From NCBI GenBank assembly GCA_031177685.1, contig JAPSGI010000004.1:124001-188000 (forward strand): DNA of 64,000 nucleotides, read 5' to 3'. Source of the stretch: Solirubrobacteraceae bacterium (GTDB taxonomy: Bacteria > Actinomycetota > Thermoleophilia > Solirubrobacterales > Solirubrobacteraceae). Shown in pieces: positions 52,756 to 62,612 of this stretch; positions within the stretch are counted from its first letter, which is position 1; every line of letters starts with the position of its first letter. Position numbers and translations under genes: made by a program. The notes below the pieces were generated by a model. That model was not told the origin of the DNA and did not search any database. It saw nothing but the letters and a program-made list of their open reading frames with translations.

Positions 52756-53132
52756 GCGCCCGGCTTCCAGACCATCAGCGCGAGGATTCCCACGATCAGC
52801 AGCGTGCGGGCCCAGTGCATGAGCCTGGCCCGGGCGGTGACGGAGCCGCCGTGGAGCGCGGGCCGCGAGGCGAGCGTCAGGGTCGTGGCCATCGCCCACA
52901 GGACGATCGAGCCGAGGATCCACCCGTCGCCCAGCGAGTAGCCGTCGACGTACAGCGCGAGCCAGATCCCCAGGATCAGCGTGCCGGTGGCGCCCAGGTC
53001 CTCCAGGCGGTCGGAGACGAAGAGCGTCCGCGACGCGGCCTGCCCCGCGAGCACGATGGCGCTCGACATGACGACGGCGGCTCCCAGCAGGAACGCCGTG
53101 AGCACGTGCAGGAACAGTAGGGTGTCGTACAC
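52752..53132 (-). CDS. Membrane protein, DUF2269-like (first of pair)
   Basis: 126 aa with four helices. The first helix reads YDTLLFLHVLTAFLLGAAVV and again carries a histidine. GTG 53132 lies 7 bases after a minus-strand TACCCT box. It is translated just before the second DUF2269-like gene and diverges from glutamate dehydrogenase. Confidence 0.62.
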   Translation of the reverse strand: MYDTLLFLHVLTAFLLGAAVVMSSAIVLAGQAASRTLFVSDRLEDLGATGTLILGIWLALYVDGYSLGDGWILGSIVLWAMATTLTLASRPALHGGSVTARARLMHWARTLLIVGILALMVWKPGA

Positions 53133-53139
53133 GGCCGCG

Positions 53140-53149
53140 AGGGTATCGG
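53140..53149. promoter_or_regulatory. Overlapping divergent -10 boxes (TACCCT minus, TATCGG plus)
   Basis: AGGGTATCGG contains TACCCT on the minus strand (7 bases before GTG 53132) and TATCGG on the plus strand (6 bases before ATG 53156); they share one TA. Confidence 0.4.
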
Positions 53150-53155
53150 CTGCCC

Positions 53156-54469
53156 ATGTCGACAGCGGGGGAGACAGACAGGTCACCGCGCGCCGCGAAT
53201 CGCGGCGAGGTCGCCGCGCCGCCGGCCCGCGCCGAGGTCTCCAACTGGGAGATCGTCAACCATTACTTCGGCCTGGCGGCCGACCGCCTCGAGATGGCCG
53301 AGGACCTGCGCAACGTGCTGCGCTCCGCCTACCGCGAGGTGCAGGTTCAGATCCCGATCAAGCTCGCGGACGGGCGCATCCACGTCTTCGCGGGCTACCG
53401 CGTGCAGCACAACGGGGCCCGCGGGCCCTACAAGGGCGGCGTGCGCTTCCATCCGGAGGTCGACCTCGACGAGGTGCGCGCGCTGGCCTCGCTGATGACG
53501 TGGAAGACCGCCATCGTGAACATTCCCTTCGGCGGCGCCAAGGGAGGCGTGAACTGCTCCACGCGCGAGCTGCAGCGCTCCGAGGTCCAGCGGATCACCC
53601 GGGCCTTCATGGACAAGATCGAGAAGGTTCTGGGCCCCAGCCGCGACATCGTCGCCCCCGACGTCGGCACGGACGCCCAGGTGATGGCCTGGATGATGGA
53701 CGAGTACGGCAAGCTCCACGGCCACACGCCCGCCGTGGTGACCGGCAAGCCGATCGCGCTGGAGGGGTCGCACGGGCGCGAGTCCGCGACGGGCCGCGGG
53801 CTGGTCTACATGTACCGCGAGGCCGCTCCGGCGCTGGGGCTCGCGCCGTCGGACACGCGCTTCGTCATCCAGGGCTACGGGAACGTCGGGTCGTGGGCGG
53901 CGCGGATCATGCAGCAGCTGGGCGCGCGGATGGTCGGCGCCTCGGACGCCGACGGCGCGATCCGCAACGACGCCGGGATCGACGCCGAGGCGCTGGCCGA
54001 GCACGTCGCGCAGGGCGGCACGGTGCCGGAGTTCCCCGGCGCGGAGCCGGTCGAGCACGACGAGCTCCTGGAGATCCCGTGCGAGGTCTTCGTCCCCGCG
54101 GCACTGGGCGGGATGATCCACGAGCACAACGCCGACCGCCTGGCCGCGAAGATGGTGATCGAGGGCGCCAACAGCCCGACGACCCCGCACGCCGACGAGA
54201 TCCTCAACGACCGCGGCGTCTACGTGATTCCAGACGTTATGGCCAACGCCGGCGGCGTGGTCGTGTCGTACTTCGAGTGGGTGCAGAACCTGCAGCACTT
54301 CCGCTGGGACGAGCGCGAGGTCAACGACAAGCTCGGGACGATCATGCGCCGCGCCTACCGCGAGGTCGTCGCGCGCGCGCAGGAGGAGGACGTCCCCGTG
54401 CGGGTGGCGGCCTACGAGACGGGCATCGAGCGCGTGCTCGAGGCGGCGCGCACCCGCGGCTACGTTTAA
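53156..54469 (+). CDS. gdhA: Glutamate dehydrogenase
   Basis: 437 aa, the size of hexameric GDH of the NAD-dependent/low-Mr class. The substrate lysines are in QHNGARGPYKGGVRFHPEV and MTWKTAIVNIPFGGAKGG; the nucleotide motif is VIQGYGNVGSWAA; and IEGANSPTTPHAD fits the end of the Rossmann domain. It interconverts glutamate and 2-oxoglutarate. The coenzyme preference is not settled by sequence alone. A hairpin follows the stop. Confidence 0.96.
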   Translation: MSTAGETDRSPRAANRGEVAAPPARAEVSNWEIVNHYFGLAADRLEMAEDLRNVLRSAYREVQVQIPIKLADGRIHVFAGYRVQHNGARGPYKGGVRFHPEVDLDEVRALASLMTWKTAIVNIPFGGAKGGVNCSTRELQRSEVQRITRAFMDKIEKVLGPSRDIVAPDVGTDAQVMAWMMDEYGKLHGHTPAVVTGKPIALEGSHGRESATGRGLVYMYREAAPALGLAPSDTRFVIQGYGNVGSWAARIMQQLGARMVGASDADGAIRNDAGIDAEALAEHVAQGGTVPEFPGAEPVEHDELLEIPCEVFVPAALGGMIHEHNADRLAAKMVIEGANSPTTPHADEILNDRGVYVIPDVMANAGGVVVSYFEWVQNLQHFRWDEREVNDKLGTIMRRAYREVVARAQEEDVPVRVAAYETGIERVLEAARTRGYV

Positions 54470-54476
54470 GCGCGGA

Positions 54477-54498
54477 AGCGCCCCACTAAGGGGGCGCT
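54477..54498 (+). terminator. Hairpin after glutamate dehydrogenase gene
   Basis: AGCGCCCC and GGGGCGCT are perfect 8-bp arms around a six-base loop, 7 bases after the stop. No T tract follows. A second, weaker stem (TTGCC/GGCAA) lies about 20 bases later. The rest of 54500-54640 shows no gene. Confidence 0.55.
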
Positions 54499-54641
54499 CC
54501 CACGGCGTCCTTGCCCTCCGAGGCAAGCTTGTGTCCGGGACCGCTCCGGAGCTGTACGCAGGGACCTGATCGGGCGTCTGCGGTCGCGACTGAAGGGCCT
54601 TCGAGCGATCTGGACATTCGTCCAGGCAGCTTTGGGTGCGG

Positions 54642-55493
54642 CTAGAGCGAGACGGTGCCCTCGATCAGCACCGCCGCCGCGCCGCCCACGCGCGGGCGGT
54701 CGCCCTCCATCGCGCATTCGAGTCGGGAGGGCCGGCCCATCTCGATCCCCTGGTCGATCTCCAGCGCGTCGATGCTCGTGCGTGCGTGCAGGTAGGCCAT
54801 CAGCGGGCCGGCGGCCGAGCCGGTGCCGGGGTCCTCGCCCACGTCGCGCGTGTGGCCGAACGCGCGGGCGCGGGCGCGGCCCCGTTCGGGGTCGCAGGCC
54901 GCCAGGTAGAGGGTGATCGCCTCGAAGCCGTGCAGCAGCGGCTCGATGCGGTCGTAGTCGGGGCGGGCGCGGGCGATTGCCCCGGCGCGCACCGGCGCGA
55001 GCACCTGCGGCACGCCCGTGCTCACGACCTGGGCGGGCAGCTCGGGGTCGGCGTCGGCGGCGGTCAGGCCGGCGTGGGCGAGGACCTCGGCGGCATTCAG
55101 CTCGGGCCCGAACGCCGGCGGCTCCTGCAGCATGGAGGCGCGGGCGGCGTTCCCGTCGAGGGTGACGTCGATCGGCTGCAGGCCGGCGATGGTCTGCTGG
55201 ACGTAGGAGGCTGCGCGCTCGCCGCGGGCGTGCGCCACCGCGACCGCGGTCCCCAGCGAGGGGTGGCCGGCGAAGCGCAGCTCGCTCATCGGGTCGAAGA
55301 TGCGGTTGCGGTAGTCGGCACCGGGCTCGGTCGCGGTCTGCACGAACGTGGTCTCCGACAGCTTGGTCTCGCGCGCGAAGGCCAGCATCGTGGCGGGGTC
55401 GAGCTCGTCGGCATCGTGGACGACCGCGAGCTGGTTCCCGCGCAGCGGCGCGTCGGCGAAGACGTCGAGCCAGGTCAGGCGGTGGCGGCCCAA
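54642..55493 (-). CDS. PhzF-family isomerase-like protein
   Basis: 283 aa. LTWLDVFADAPLRGNQLAVV at the start, the catalytic glutamate in LSETTFV, FDPMSELRFAGHPSLGTAVA and the late DVGEDPGTGSAAGPL are diagnostic of the PhzF fold (duplicated diaminopimelate-epimerase-like domains). Outside phenazine clusters the substrate of such proteins is usually unknown. It is co-directional with the next gene downstream of GGDEF. Confidence 0.9.
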   Translation of the reverse strand: MGRHRLTWLDVFADAPLRGNQLAVVHDADELDPATMLAFARETKLSETTFVQTATEPGADYRNRIFDPMSELRFAGHPSLGTAVAVAHARGERAASYVQQTIAGLQPIDVTLDGNAARASMLQEPPAFGPELNAAEVLAHAGLTAADADPELPAQVVSTGVPQVLAPVRAGAIARARPDYDRIEPLLHGFEAITLYLAACDPERGRARARAFGHTRDVGEDPGTGSAAGPLMAYLHARTSIDALEIDQGIEMGRPSRLECAMEGDRPRVGGAAAVLIEGTVSL

Positions 55494-55499
55494 GCGGGC

Positions 55500-56048
55500 T
55501 CAGCCGTCGAAGTCGAAGTCCCGCGGGGGCTTCTGCTCGAACCAGAGGCGGTCGTGCTCGGGCGTCTCCTGGAGGAAGTCGGGGGTCTCCTCCAGCACGT
55601 CCTCCTCCGCGGGCTCGGGAGCGGGCGCGTCCTCCTCGGCGAAGATGTCCTCCGCGTCGAAGCCGACCGTCGGCTGCGGCTCCTCGGCGGGGGGCGCCGG
55701 CGCCTCCGGGTCGGGGACGGGACCCTCGTCGGGGATCGGGTGCTCGTGCGGCGGCGCCTCGGGATCGGGCACGGCGGGCTCCAGATGCTGGGCCGGGGCG
55801 GCCGCGGGCTCGGCCTCCGGGGCTGCCTCGGGCGCGGGGGCGGGCGCCGCGCCGGACGCGGCCCCCTCGCTCGCGTGGGCGAGCCCCGCGCCGTTCGCGG
55901 CGTCCACCGGCGGGGCGGCGGCGTCGGCGGACTGGCGCACGGCCGGGCCGAGCGCGTCCTGCTCCGCGCGTGTGAGCTCAGCGGGGTCGGCCCCGCGCTT
56001 GCGCTTGAGCTCCAGGTGCTCTCGAATCGCGTCGTCGAGGAGTCCCAT
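55500..56048 (-). CDS. Acidic Ala/Pro/Glu-rich protein
   Basis: 182 aa from ATG 56048. Residues 1-35 form a helix (MGLLDDAIREHLELKRKRGAD) followed by an E/P/A-rich, low-complexity stretch (about 45-150) and a short conserved-looking end (EHDRLWFEQKPPRDFDFDG). No membrane segment. The layout suggests a disordered linker between two binding motifs. The opening GLLDDAIREHLELKR recurs in actinobacterial proteins of unknown role. Likely co-transcribed with the GGDEF and PhzF genes. Confidence 0.65.
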   Translation of the reverse strand: MGLLDDAIREHLELKRKRGADPAELTRAEQDALGPAVRQSADAAAPPVDAANGAGLAHASEGAASGAAPAPAPEAAPEAEPAAAPAQHLEPAVPDPEAPPHEHPIPDEGPVPDPEAPAPPAEEPQPTVGFDAEDIFAEEDAPAPEPAEEDVLEETPDFLQETPEHDRLWFEQKPPRDFDFDG

Positions 56049-56062
56049 GGGGCCTTTCAAGC

Positions 56063-57955
<1,893 letters not shown>

Positions 57956-58033
57956 GGCACCCGTGAGACGAGGGTACTGCGCCGTTCGGGCGGGGGCGCA
58001 AGGGTTGTGGCGGCTTTCGGGCGGTTGTTTGGG

Positions 58034-58444
58034 CTACGGGGCCACGCGGATGACGGACTGGATCGCGTCGAGCCCGCGGTCGAAGGACAGGATCGCGCCC
58101 ACCTCGGTGAGCTGGGCAGCGGCGACGAGGTATGCGTCCACGAAATGCAGCGTCGTCTCCTCGTAGACGCGCAGGGCGCCGAGTAGGAGCGCCTCGTCGA
58201 GGACCCGGATCGCCGGCAGGGCGAGCGCGGAGCGCATCACCTCGGCGATTCGCGCGCGCGGGATTTCGTAGAACGACTCCAGGACGAAGACGCATTCGGC
58301 GAAGACGAGGTCGGTCAGGAGGAGCTTGTCCGCCGCGGCGAGCGCCCGCGTCGCCTTCGCCGCGTGTGCCGGCGGATCGCCCGTGAGATGGCGAATGACG
58401 ACGTTCGTGTCCAGCAGCGCGGTCAGCGCCGCGCCTCGGCCCAT
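58034..58444 (-). CDS. PIN-domain ribonuclease toxin (VapC-like), AbrB-linked
   Basis: 136 aa from ATG 58444, overlapping the antitoxin by 22 bases. PIN acidic residues are in LLDTNVVIRHL, VFAECVFVL, HFVDAYLVA and LSFDRGLD. The longer frame to 58477 is open but lies inside the antitoxin gene. It probably cuts an RNA target. The partner antitoxin is of the AbrB/SpoVT type, unlike the ribbon-helix-helix partner of the other VapC in this window. Confidence 0.88.
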   Translation of the reverse strand: MGRGAALTALLDTNVVIRHLTGDPPAHAAKATRALAAADKLLLTDLVFAECVFVLESFYEIPRARIAEVMRSALALPAIRVLDEALLLGALRVYEETTLHFVDAYLVAAAQLTEVGAILSFDRGLDAIQSVIRVAP

Positions 58445-58671
58445 GCGCGGCGCGTGCTGGAGCGGACGGCGTCCCACGGGACGCCGCGCTTATGCGCGGG
58501 CGTCTCCACGGAGCCCGCGAGCTCGAGGAAGTCCGGCGTCTTGGCGAGAACGGCGGTCCGGTCTTCGACGCGAAAGAGGACGCGGTCGCCGGTACTGAGG
58601 TCCAGCGCATCGCGCACGGCCTTCGGCAGCGTGATTTGGCCCTTGGTAGTGAGCTTGGCGGAGAGCTGCAT
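58423..58671 (-). CDS. AbrB/SpoVT-type antitoxin (VapB-like)
   Basis: 82 aa. The swapped-hairpin AbrB domain occupies residues 1-48 (AKLTTKGQITLPKAVRDALDLSTGDRV), followed by a toxin-binding tail (ETPAHKRGVPWDAVRSSTRRAW). ATG 58671 stands 8 bases after a TATAGT box, so the transcript is nearly leaderless, although AAGGA lies in that gap. A perfect inverted repeat covers the promoter. Confidence 0.85.
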   Translation of the reverse strand: MQLSAKLTTKGQITLPKAVRDALDLSTGDRVLFRVEDRTAVLAKTPDFLELAGSVETPAHKRGVPWDAVRSSTRRAWAEARR

Positions 58672-58675
58672 TTGT

Positions 58676-58699
58676 CCTTACTATATCGTGTAGGTAAGG
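58676..58699. promoter_or_regulatory. Inverted repeat over TATAGT promoter, likely AbrB-type operator
   Basis: CCTTAC (58676-58681) and GTAAGG (58694-58699) are perfect arms. On the minus strand TATAGT (58680-58685) lies between and overlapping them, just before the antitoxin start. Binding of the antitoxin here would block transcription. Confidence 0.6.
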
Positions 58700-58785
58700 C
58701 GTCCTCGCTGCGCCATCATCGTCGCGGAGCGGCGGACTACACTTGGAGCCCGCGCGCGCGCCCGGGAGACCGGCGCGCGAGCCAC

Positions 58786-58858
58786 GGGGCTATAGCTCAG
58801 TTGGGAGAGCGCCTGGATCGCACCCAGGAGGTCGGGGGTTCGAGTCCCCCTAGCTCCA
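58786..58858 (+). tRNA. tRNA-Ala (anticodon CGC)
   Basis: A 73-base cloverleaf. The acceptor GGGGCTA pairs with TAGCTCC, with discriminator A and no encoded CCA. D arm GCTCAGTTGGGAGAGC; anticodon stem CCTGG/CCAGG with loop ATCGCAC, anticodon CGC (Ala); T arm GGGGG-TTCGAGT-CCCCC. Toxin-antitoxin modules lie on both sides. Confidence 0.95.
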
Positions 58859-59152
58859 TTCGTCGTTTCTCCCGTAGACATGGGGGATGCGGCGTGCCTC
58901 TCCCCTCCGCGCCCGACGCTGGTTTGGGCGGGGCACGTACGAGACGCGTACGGAAGCCTCTCGGACGCCGAGCTGTTACGCGTACCGCTCGCCTGAAGGT
59001 GGGAGCTCTACAGCGGTGCTCTGAGCGGCTGGCTCTGAGCGTCCTGTCCCGCTGCGATCATCCGGTGATGTCTCGGTCGAGCCTTGCAGCATGAAGACAG
59101 GCTCCGCCGCTGAGCAAGCTCGGCCGCCAGCCGTGGGCCACAATCCGGCACC
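58859..59152. other. Intergenic region between tRNA-Ala and darT
   Basis: 294 bases without a convincing gene. It holds a repeated CGTACG palindrome (around 58937-58953) and a CACAAT element near the darT start that could be a weak -10 box. No copy of the tRNA 3' end was found that would mark an integration site. Confidence 0.4.
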
Positions 59153-59746
59153 ATGGATCGCGCTGAGCTTCGCGAGCTCCACTACATCACCCACATCGAC
59201 AACGTCCCGTCCTGTCTCCAGCGGGGCGTCCTCTGCCACAACCAGGCCCGGAGGATCGACCACGTCGATGTCTCGATGCGCGAGGTTCAGGACATCCGGC
59301 GAGGCAAGCGCCTGCCGAATGGGGACCTTCTACACGATTACGCGAACGTTTATTTCCAAGCCCGGAATCCCATGTTGTATCGCCTCCGGAATCGTGTGCA
59401 CGAGCTTGTGGTCTTGCGAATCGATCCAGCCATCGTCGATCTCCCGGGAGCCGTCATCGCGGACGGCAATGCCGCGGTCGGCTTCACGGCCTTCGAACCG
59501 GCTCCAGACGGGTTGCGGATAGTGGACAAGGGGCGCACATACGCTCGACGCTGGACGCACCAGGACACCATGGAATACCGCCGCCGAAAGGCGGCCTCCT
59601 GCGCTGAGGTCCTGGTGCCAGGCTCAATCGACTCGGGCTACATCACCGGGGCGTTCGTAGGATCCGGCCAAGCGCTGCGACGGTTCCGGGCGCTCGGCGT
59701 CGCCTTGAGGGTCCGCCGCAACCCTCGACTCTTCTTCCTTGTGTGA
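59153..59746 (+). CDS. darT: DarT-type DNA ADP-ribosyltransferase toxin (DUF4433)
   Basis: 197 aa. ELHYITHIDNVPSCLQRGVL at the start, the core LLHDYANVYFQARNPMLYRL and the C-terminal CAEVLVPGSI with the likely catalytic glutamate match DarT (ssDNA thymidine ADP-ribosyltransferase), an ARTD-related toxin. DarT modifies thymidine in DNA and stops replication; some homologues defend against phages. The gene has lower GC and more varied codons than its surroundings. The next gene is the antitoxin, starting within the stop codon. Confidence 0.9.
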   Translation: MDRAELRELHYITHIDNVPSCLQRGVLCHNQARRIDHVDVSMREVQDIRRGKRLPNGDLLHDYANVYFQARNPMLYRLRNRVHELVVLRIDPAIVDLPGAVIADGNAAVGFTAFEPAPDGLRIVDKGRTYARRWTHQDTMEYRRRKAASCAEVLVPGSIDSGYITGAFVGSGQALRRFRALGVALRVRRNPRLFFLV

Positions 59747-60972
59747 CTATGACCCAGTCCGCCAACCAAACCCCGAAGCGTTCAGTGGAGATCGCCGTAG
59801 GCGATCTCCTCGCCGCCGATGCGCAGACGCTCGTCAACACGGTCAACACCGTGGGGATCATGGGCAAGGGCATCGCGCTTCAGTTCAAGAACCGCTTCCC
59901 TGACATGTTCGAGGACTACCGCGCAAGATGCGACCGCGGCGAGGTGAAGCTCGGGCAGCCGTACCTCTATCGCCGCCTCATTGCGCCACACATTCTGAAC
60001 TTCCCGACCAAGGAACATTGGCGATCGGTGTCGCGTCTCGACGACATCCTCCACGGCCTCGACTACCTGGAGGAGCACTATCAGGAGTGGGACATCACGT
60101 CACTCGCGGTACCGCCGCTGGGGTGCGGGCAGGGTGGACTCGAATGGCGTGTCGTAGGCCCCACCCTCTATCAGCGGCTCGCGCGGCTCGACATTCCCGT
60201 CACGCTGTTTGCACCGTTCGGAACACCGCACGAAGAGCTCAAGCCGACGTACCTCAACCGGCCGCTGGATGACATCGGAACTGCGGACGACCCAGAGCAC
60301 TTCCTCCCATCGCGTATTGCCCCAGGGTGGGTGGTGCTGGTATCCATTCTTGACCGGCTTGAGCGGAACCCGTATCACCGGCCAGTCGGTCGCACCAGTT
60401 TCCAGAAGCTCGCGTACTTCGCGACTGATAAGGGCGTCCCTACAGGTCTCAAGTTCGTCCGTGGCAGCTATGGACCCTACGCCGACGAACTCAAGAAGGT
60501 CCAGACGGCGTTGGTCAATAACGGGCTCATCCGCGAGGAGCGTCGCGGCCAGATGATTGCGTACAAGGTCGGCCCAACCTACGAGGCGGCACGACGCGCA
60601 TACGAAGCGGAGCTGGAGGGTTGGGACGAGGAAGCCGACGACCTCGCCCAGCTCATGACTCGGATGCGGACTAAGGACGCCGAGATTGCCGCGACCGTTC
60701 ATTTCGTAGCGGGTGAGTTTGCGTCGGAGACGGGGAAGCTCCCAACCGAGCGGCAGGTACTTGACGCCGTGATGGAGTGGAAGCGTCGACGAACGCCTCA
60801 GTGGGATGCTCAGGAGGTCGCGGCAACCGTTCGGCACCTTGCGCTGCGTGGCTGGCTTCGTGTTCGTGCGAGCAGAGACCTGCCACTCGATGAGCTTCGC
60901 GAGCTGGGTGTTCGTTCGCCCGAAACGCCCACGCGGCATCCGAAGGCTGCGTCGAACCCGTCGCTGTTCTAA
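59743..60972 (+). CDS. darG: DarG-type macrodomain antitoxin
   Basis: 409 aa from GTG 59743 (GTGA overlap); ATG 59749 is an alternative. Residues 12-165 are a macrodomain: GDLLAADAQTLVNTVNTVGIMGKGIALQFK and LAVPPLGCGQGGLEW are the ADP-ribose-binding loops of the DarG/TARG type, which remove the DNA mark. Residues 190-400 form the C-terminal region (VGRTSFQKLAYFAT, FVRGSYGPYADELKK) found in full-length DarG proteins and thought to bind and inhibit DarT. The module looks intact. Confidence 0.92.
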   Translation: MTMTQSANQTPKRSVEIAVGDLLAADAQTLVNTVNTVGIMGKGIALQFKNRFPDMFEDYRARCDRGEVKLGQPYLYRRLIAPHILNFPTKEHWRSVSRLDDILHGLDYLEEHYQEWDITSLAVPPLGCGQGGLEWRVVGPTLYQRLARLDIPVTLFAPFGTPHEELKPTYLNRPLDDIGTADDPEHFLPSRIAPGWVVLVSILDRLERNPYHRPVGRTSFQKLAYFATDKGVPTGLKFVRGSYGPYADELKKVQTALVNNGLIREERRGQMIAYKVGPTYEAARRAYEAELEGWDEEADDLAQLMTRMRTKDAEIAATVHFVAGEFASETGKLPTERQVLDAVMEWKRRRTPQWDAQEVAATVRHLALRGWLRVRASRDLPLDELRELGVRSPETPTRHPKAASNPSLF

Positions 60973-61005
60973 GACGCTGGCCAAGTCGTAATCGAGCAGT
61001 TCGAC

Positions 61006-61533
61006 CTACGACCCCCGTCGAGCGCCGGAGCCGACCAAGCGGGGCTCGGCGCGGATCACGGAGACCGGCGCCAGCGGCTCGTCAGGTTGGCCGTCGGAGT
61101 AGCTGTCGATGATCCACCATCCTCCGAACCACAGGACGGTTCCGAGGCCGGCGACCACTAGGACCGCGACAGCTAGCCGTCTGATCGTGCGAGTGCGCAT
61201 CGCTAGCCACCGGTGAGCTCGAGACCTCGGCCGGGGGCGCCTACGAGCGCGACTGCCTAGCGCGCGGCCGGCGCTCTGCCTCCGCTCAGTTCGGCCCGCC
61301 CAGTCTCGCTTACCCTTCGCGGCGATGTCGGCGACGGAGAGGCCGAGGCCGTCGCACACACGCAGCAGGGTGAACCAGGTGGGGTTCGTCTCGTCGCGCT
61401 CGATCGCGCCCATGTGGTTGCGCTGGATGTCGATCTTGCCGGCGAATGTCTCCTGGCTCATCCCCATTTGCTCGCGCAGCTGGCGCACGGCATCGCCGAG
61501 TGCCTTGCACGCCTCGATCGGCGACAAGTCCAT
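61006..61533 (-). CDS. XRE-type HTH protein with C-terminal membrane segment
   Basis: 175 aa. Residues 8-70 are a Cro/CI helix-turn-helix (REQMGMSQETFAGKIDIQRNHMGAIERDETNPTW). A 40-residue Arg-rich stretch of unusual composition follows, then RRLAVAVLVVAGLGTVLWFGGWWII, a single membrane helix, and a short outside tail. It may be a membrane-tethered regulator, or two small genes (a ~75-aa regulator and a ~63-aa membrane protein from ATG 61198) joined by loss of a stop. The Arg-rich linker favours the second view. Confidence 0.65.
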   Translation of the reverse strand: MDLSPIEACKALGDAVRQLREQMGMSQETFAGKIDIQRNHMGAIERDETNPTWFTLLRVCDGLGLSVADIAAKGKRDWAGRTERRQSAGRALGSRARRRPRPRSRAHRWLAMRTRTIRRLAVAVLVVAGLGTVLWFGGWWIIDSYSDGQPDEPLAPVSVIRAEPRLVGSGARRGS

Positions 61534-61669
61534 GCCCGAAGCCTTATAAGTAGCCCTCCTCTAGACGGCCGAGCCAGGAAGCGACTGGCGAACTGCTCTT
61601 CCCGCCTTGCAAGGAACCGGCCTGTGCCGGACATGTACTCAGTCCAGGCGAATGATTCGGAGGGCTGAC

Positions 61670-62110
61670 ATGGACACGCGCAACGACACGACCCCCGCCG
61701 GGCACGGGATTCTGGTGGCCGCGAGCGCGGGCCTGCTGCTGGCGGTGGGACTGCACGGGATCGATCACGCGCTGCAGGACCGCGGGGTCGGGGGGCTGAG
61801 TACCGAGGTCTTCATCGGTGGGACGGTCAACGCGGTCCTGGCGGTCCTGGCCTTCGCGCTGGCGCTGCGTGGCCACCGTCACGCGCCGGTGATCGCCGCC
61901 GGCGTCGGTGCGTACCTGGCGATCGGCGTGACCGCGGCCCACTTTGCGCCGCGCTGGGGGGCGGTCAGCGACCCGTACTCCGAGCTGAGCCTCGGCTTCT
62001 TGTCGTGGGCGGCCGCCGGCTTCGAGGTGGCGTGCGCGGCGGCACTCGCCGCCGTCGGCGTGGCTGTGCTGCGCCGGCGCCAGACCACTGGCCGCCTGGC
62101 GTCGCGCTGA
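61670..62110 (+). CDS. Membrane protein, paralogue of the anti-sigma-linked membrane domain
   Basis: 146 aa from ATG 61670, with GGAGGG five bases upstream. Four helices. The sequence shares HGIDHALQDRGVGGLSTEV and HFAPRWGAVSDPYSELSLG with the protein encoded two genes downstream (HGLDHAFIQERGVDALSAEV, HFVGHWGEFSDPYAAADLG). Conserved His, Asp, Arg and Trp residues at helix ends suggest a ligand or metal site. It ends 10 bases before an ECF sigma gene. Confidence 0.72.
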   Translation: MDTRNDTTPAGHGILVAASAGLLLAVGLHGIDHALQDRGVGGLSTEVFIGGTVNAVLAVLAFALALRGHRHAPVIAAGVGAYLAIGVTAAHFAPRWGAVSDPYSELSLGFLSWAAAGFEVACAAALAAVGVAVLRRRQTTGRLASR

Positions 62111-62120
62111 CAATCCCGGG

Positions 62121-62612
62121 GTGCGTGCGCGCGGCGACGCCGAGCTGGAGGCCCTGTGGCATGAGTGGCACCGCCACGTGCTCGCCTACGCGCTGCGCCG
62201 CGCCGATCCCGCGACGGCCGAGGACGTGGTGGCCGAGACGTTCGCGATCGCGTGGCGGCGGCTGGCGGAAATTCCCGAGCGGCCGCTGCCCTGGCTGCTG
62301 GGCGTGGCGCGCCGCGTGCTCGCCAATCACCGTCGCGGCGAGCGCCGGCGCCGTGCCCTGGTCGACCGCCTGCCCGTCCCCGCCGCGTCCGAGGATGCGC
62401 CGGAGGGGCACGTGCTCAGCGCGCTGGCCTCGCTGCGCGAGCGCGACCGCGAGGCGCTGCTCCTGCACGCGTGGGAGGGACTCGACCACTCGGAGGCAGG
62501 GACCGTGATGGGCTGCTCGGCCGCGACGTTCGCCGTCCGACTGCACCGTGCGCGCCGGCGGTTCGAGCGCGAGCTCGCGCGGATCGACACCGCCGCGGAG
62601 GTGGCGCGGTGA
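62121..62612 (+). CDS. ECF-type RNA polymerase sigma factor
   Basis: 163 aa with region 2 (HVLAYALRRADPATAEDVVAETFAIAWRRL) and region 4 (LRERDREALLLHAWEGLDHSEAGTVMGCSAATFAVRLHRARRRF) and a short linker. It directs RNA polymerase to a specific promoter set. GTG 62121 follows a GACAAT-type box by 6 bases. The gene's end overlaps the next start (GTGA), as is usual for sigma/anti-sigma pairs. Confidence 0.92.
   Translation: MRARGDAELEALWHEWHRHVLAYALRRADPATAEDVVAETFAIAWRRLAEIPERPLPWLLGVARRVLANHRRGERRRRALVDRLPVPAASEDAPEGHVLSALASLRERDREALLLHAWEGLDHSEAGTVMGCSAATFAVRLHRARRRFERELARIDTAAEVAR

Noticed and set aside
58786-61000. Integrative element inserted in tRNA-Ala(CGC)
   Set aside because: No integrase gene and no repeated tRNA 3' end were found up to 61 kb.
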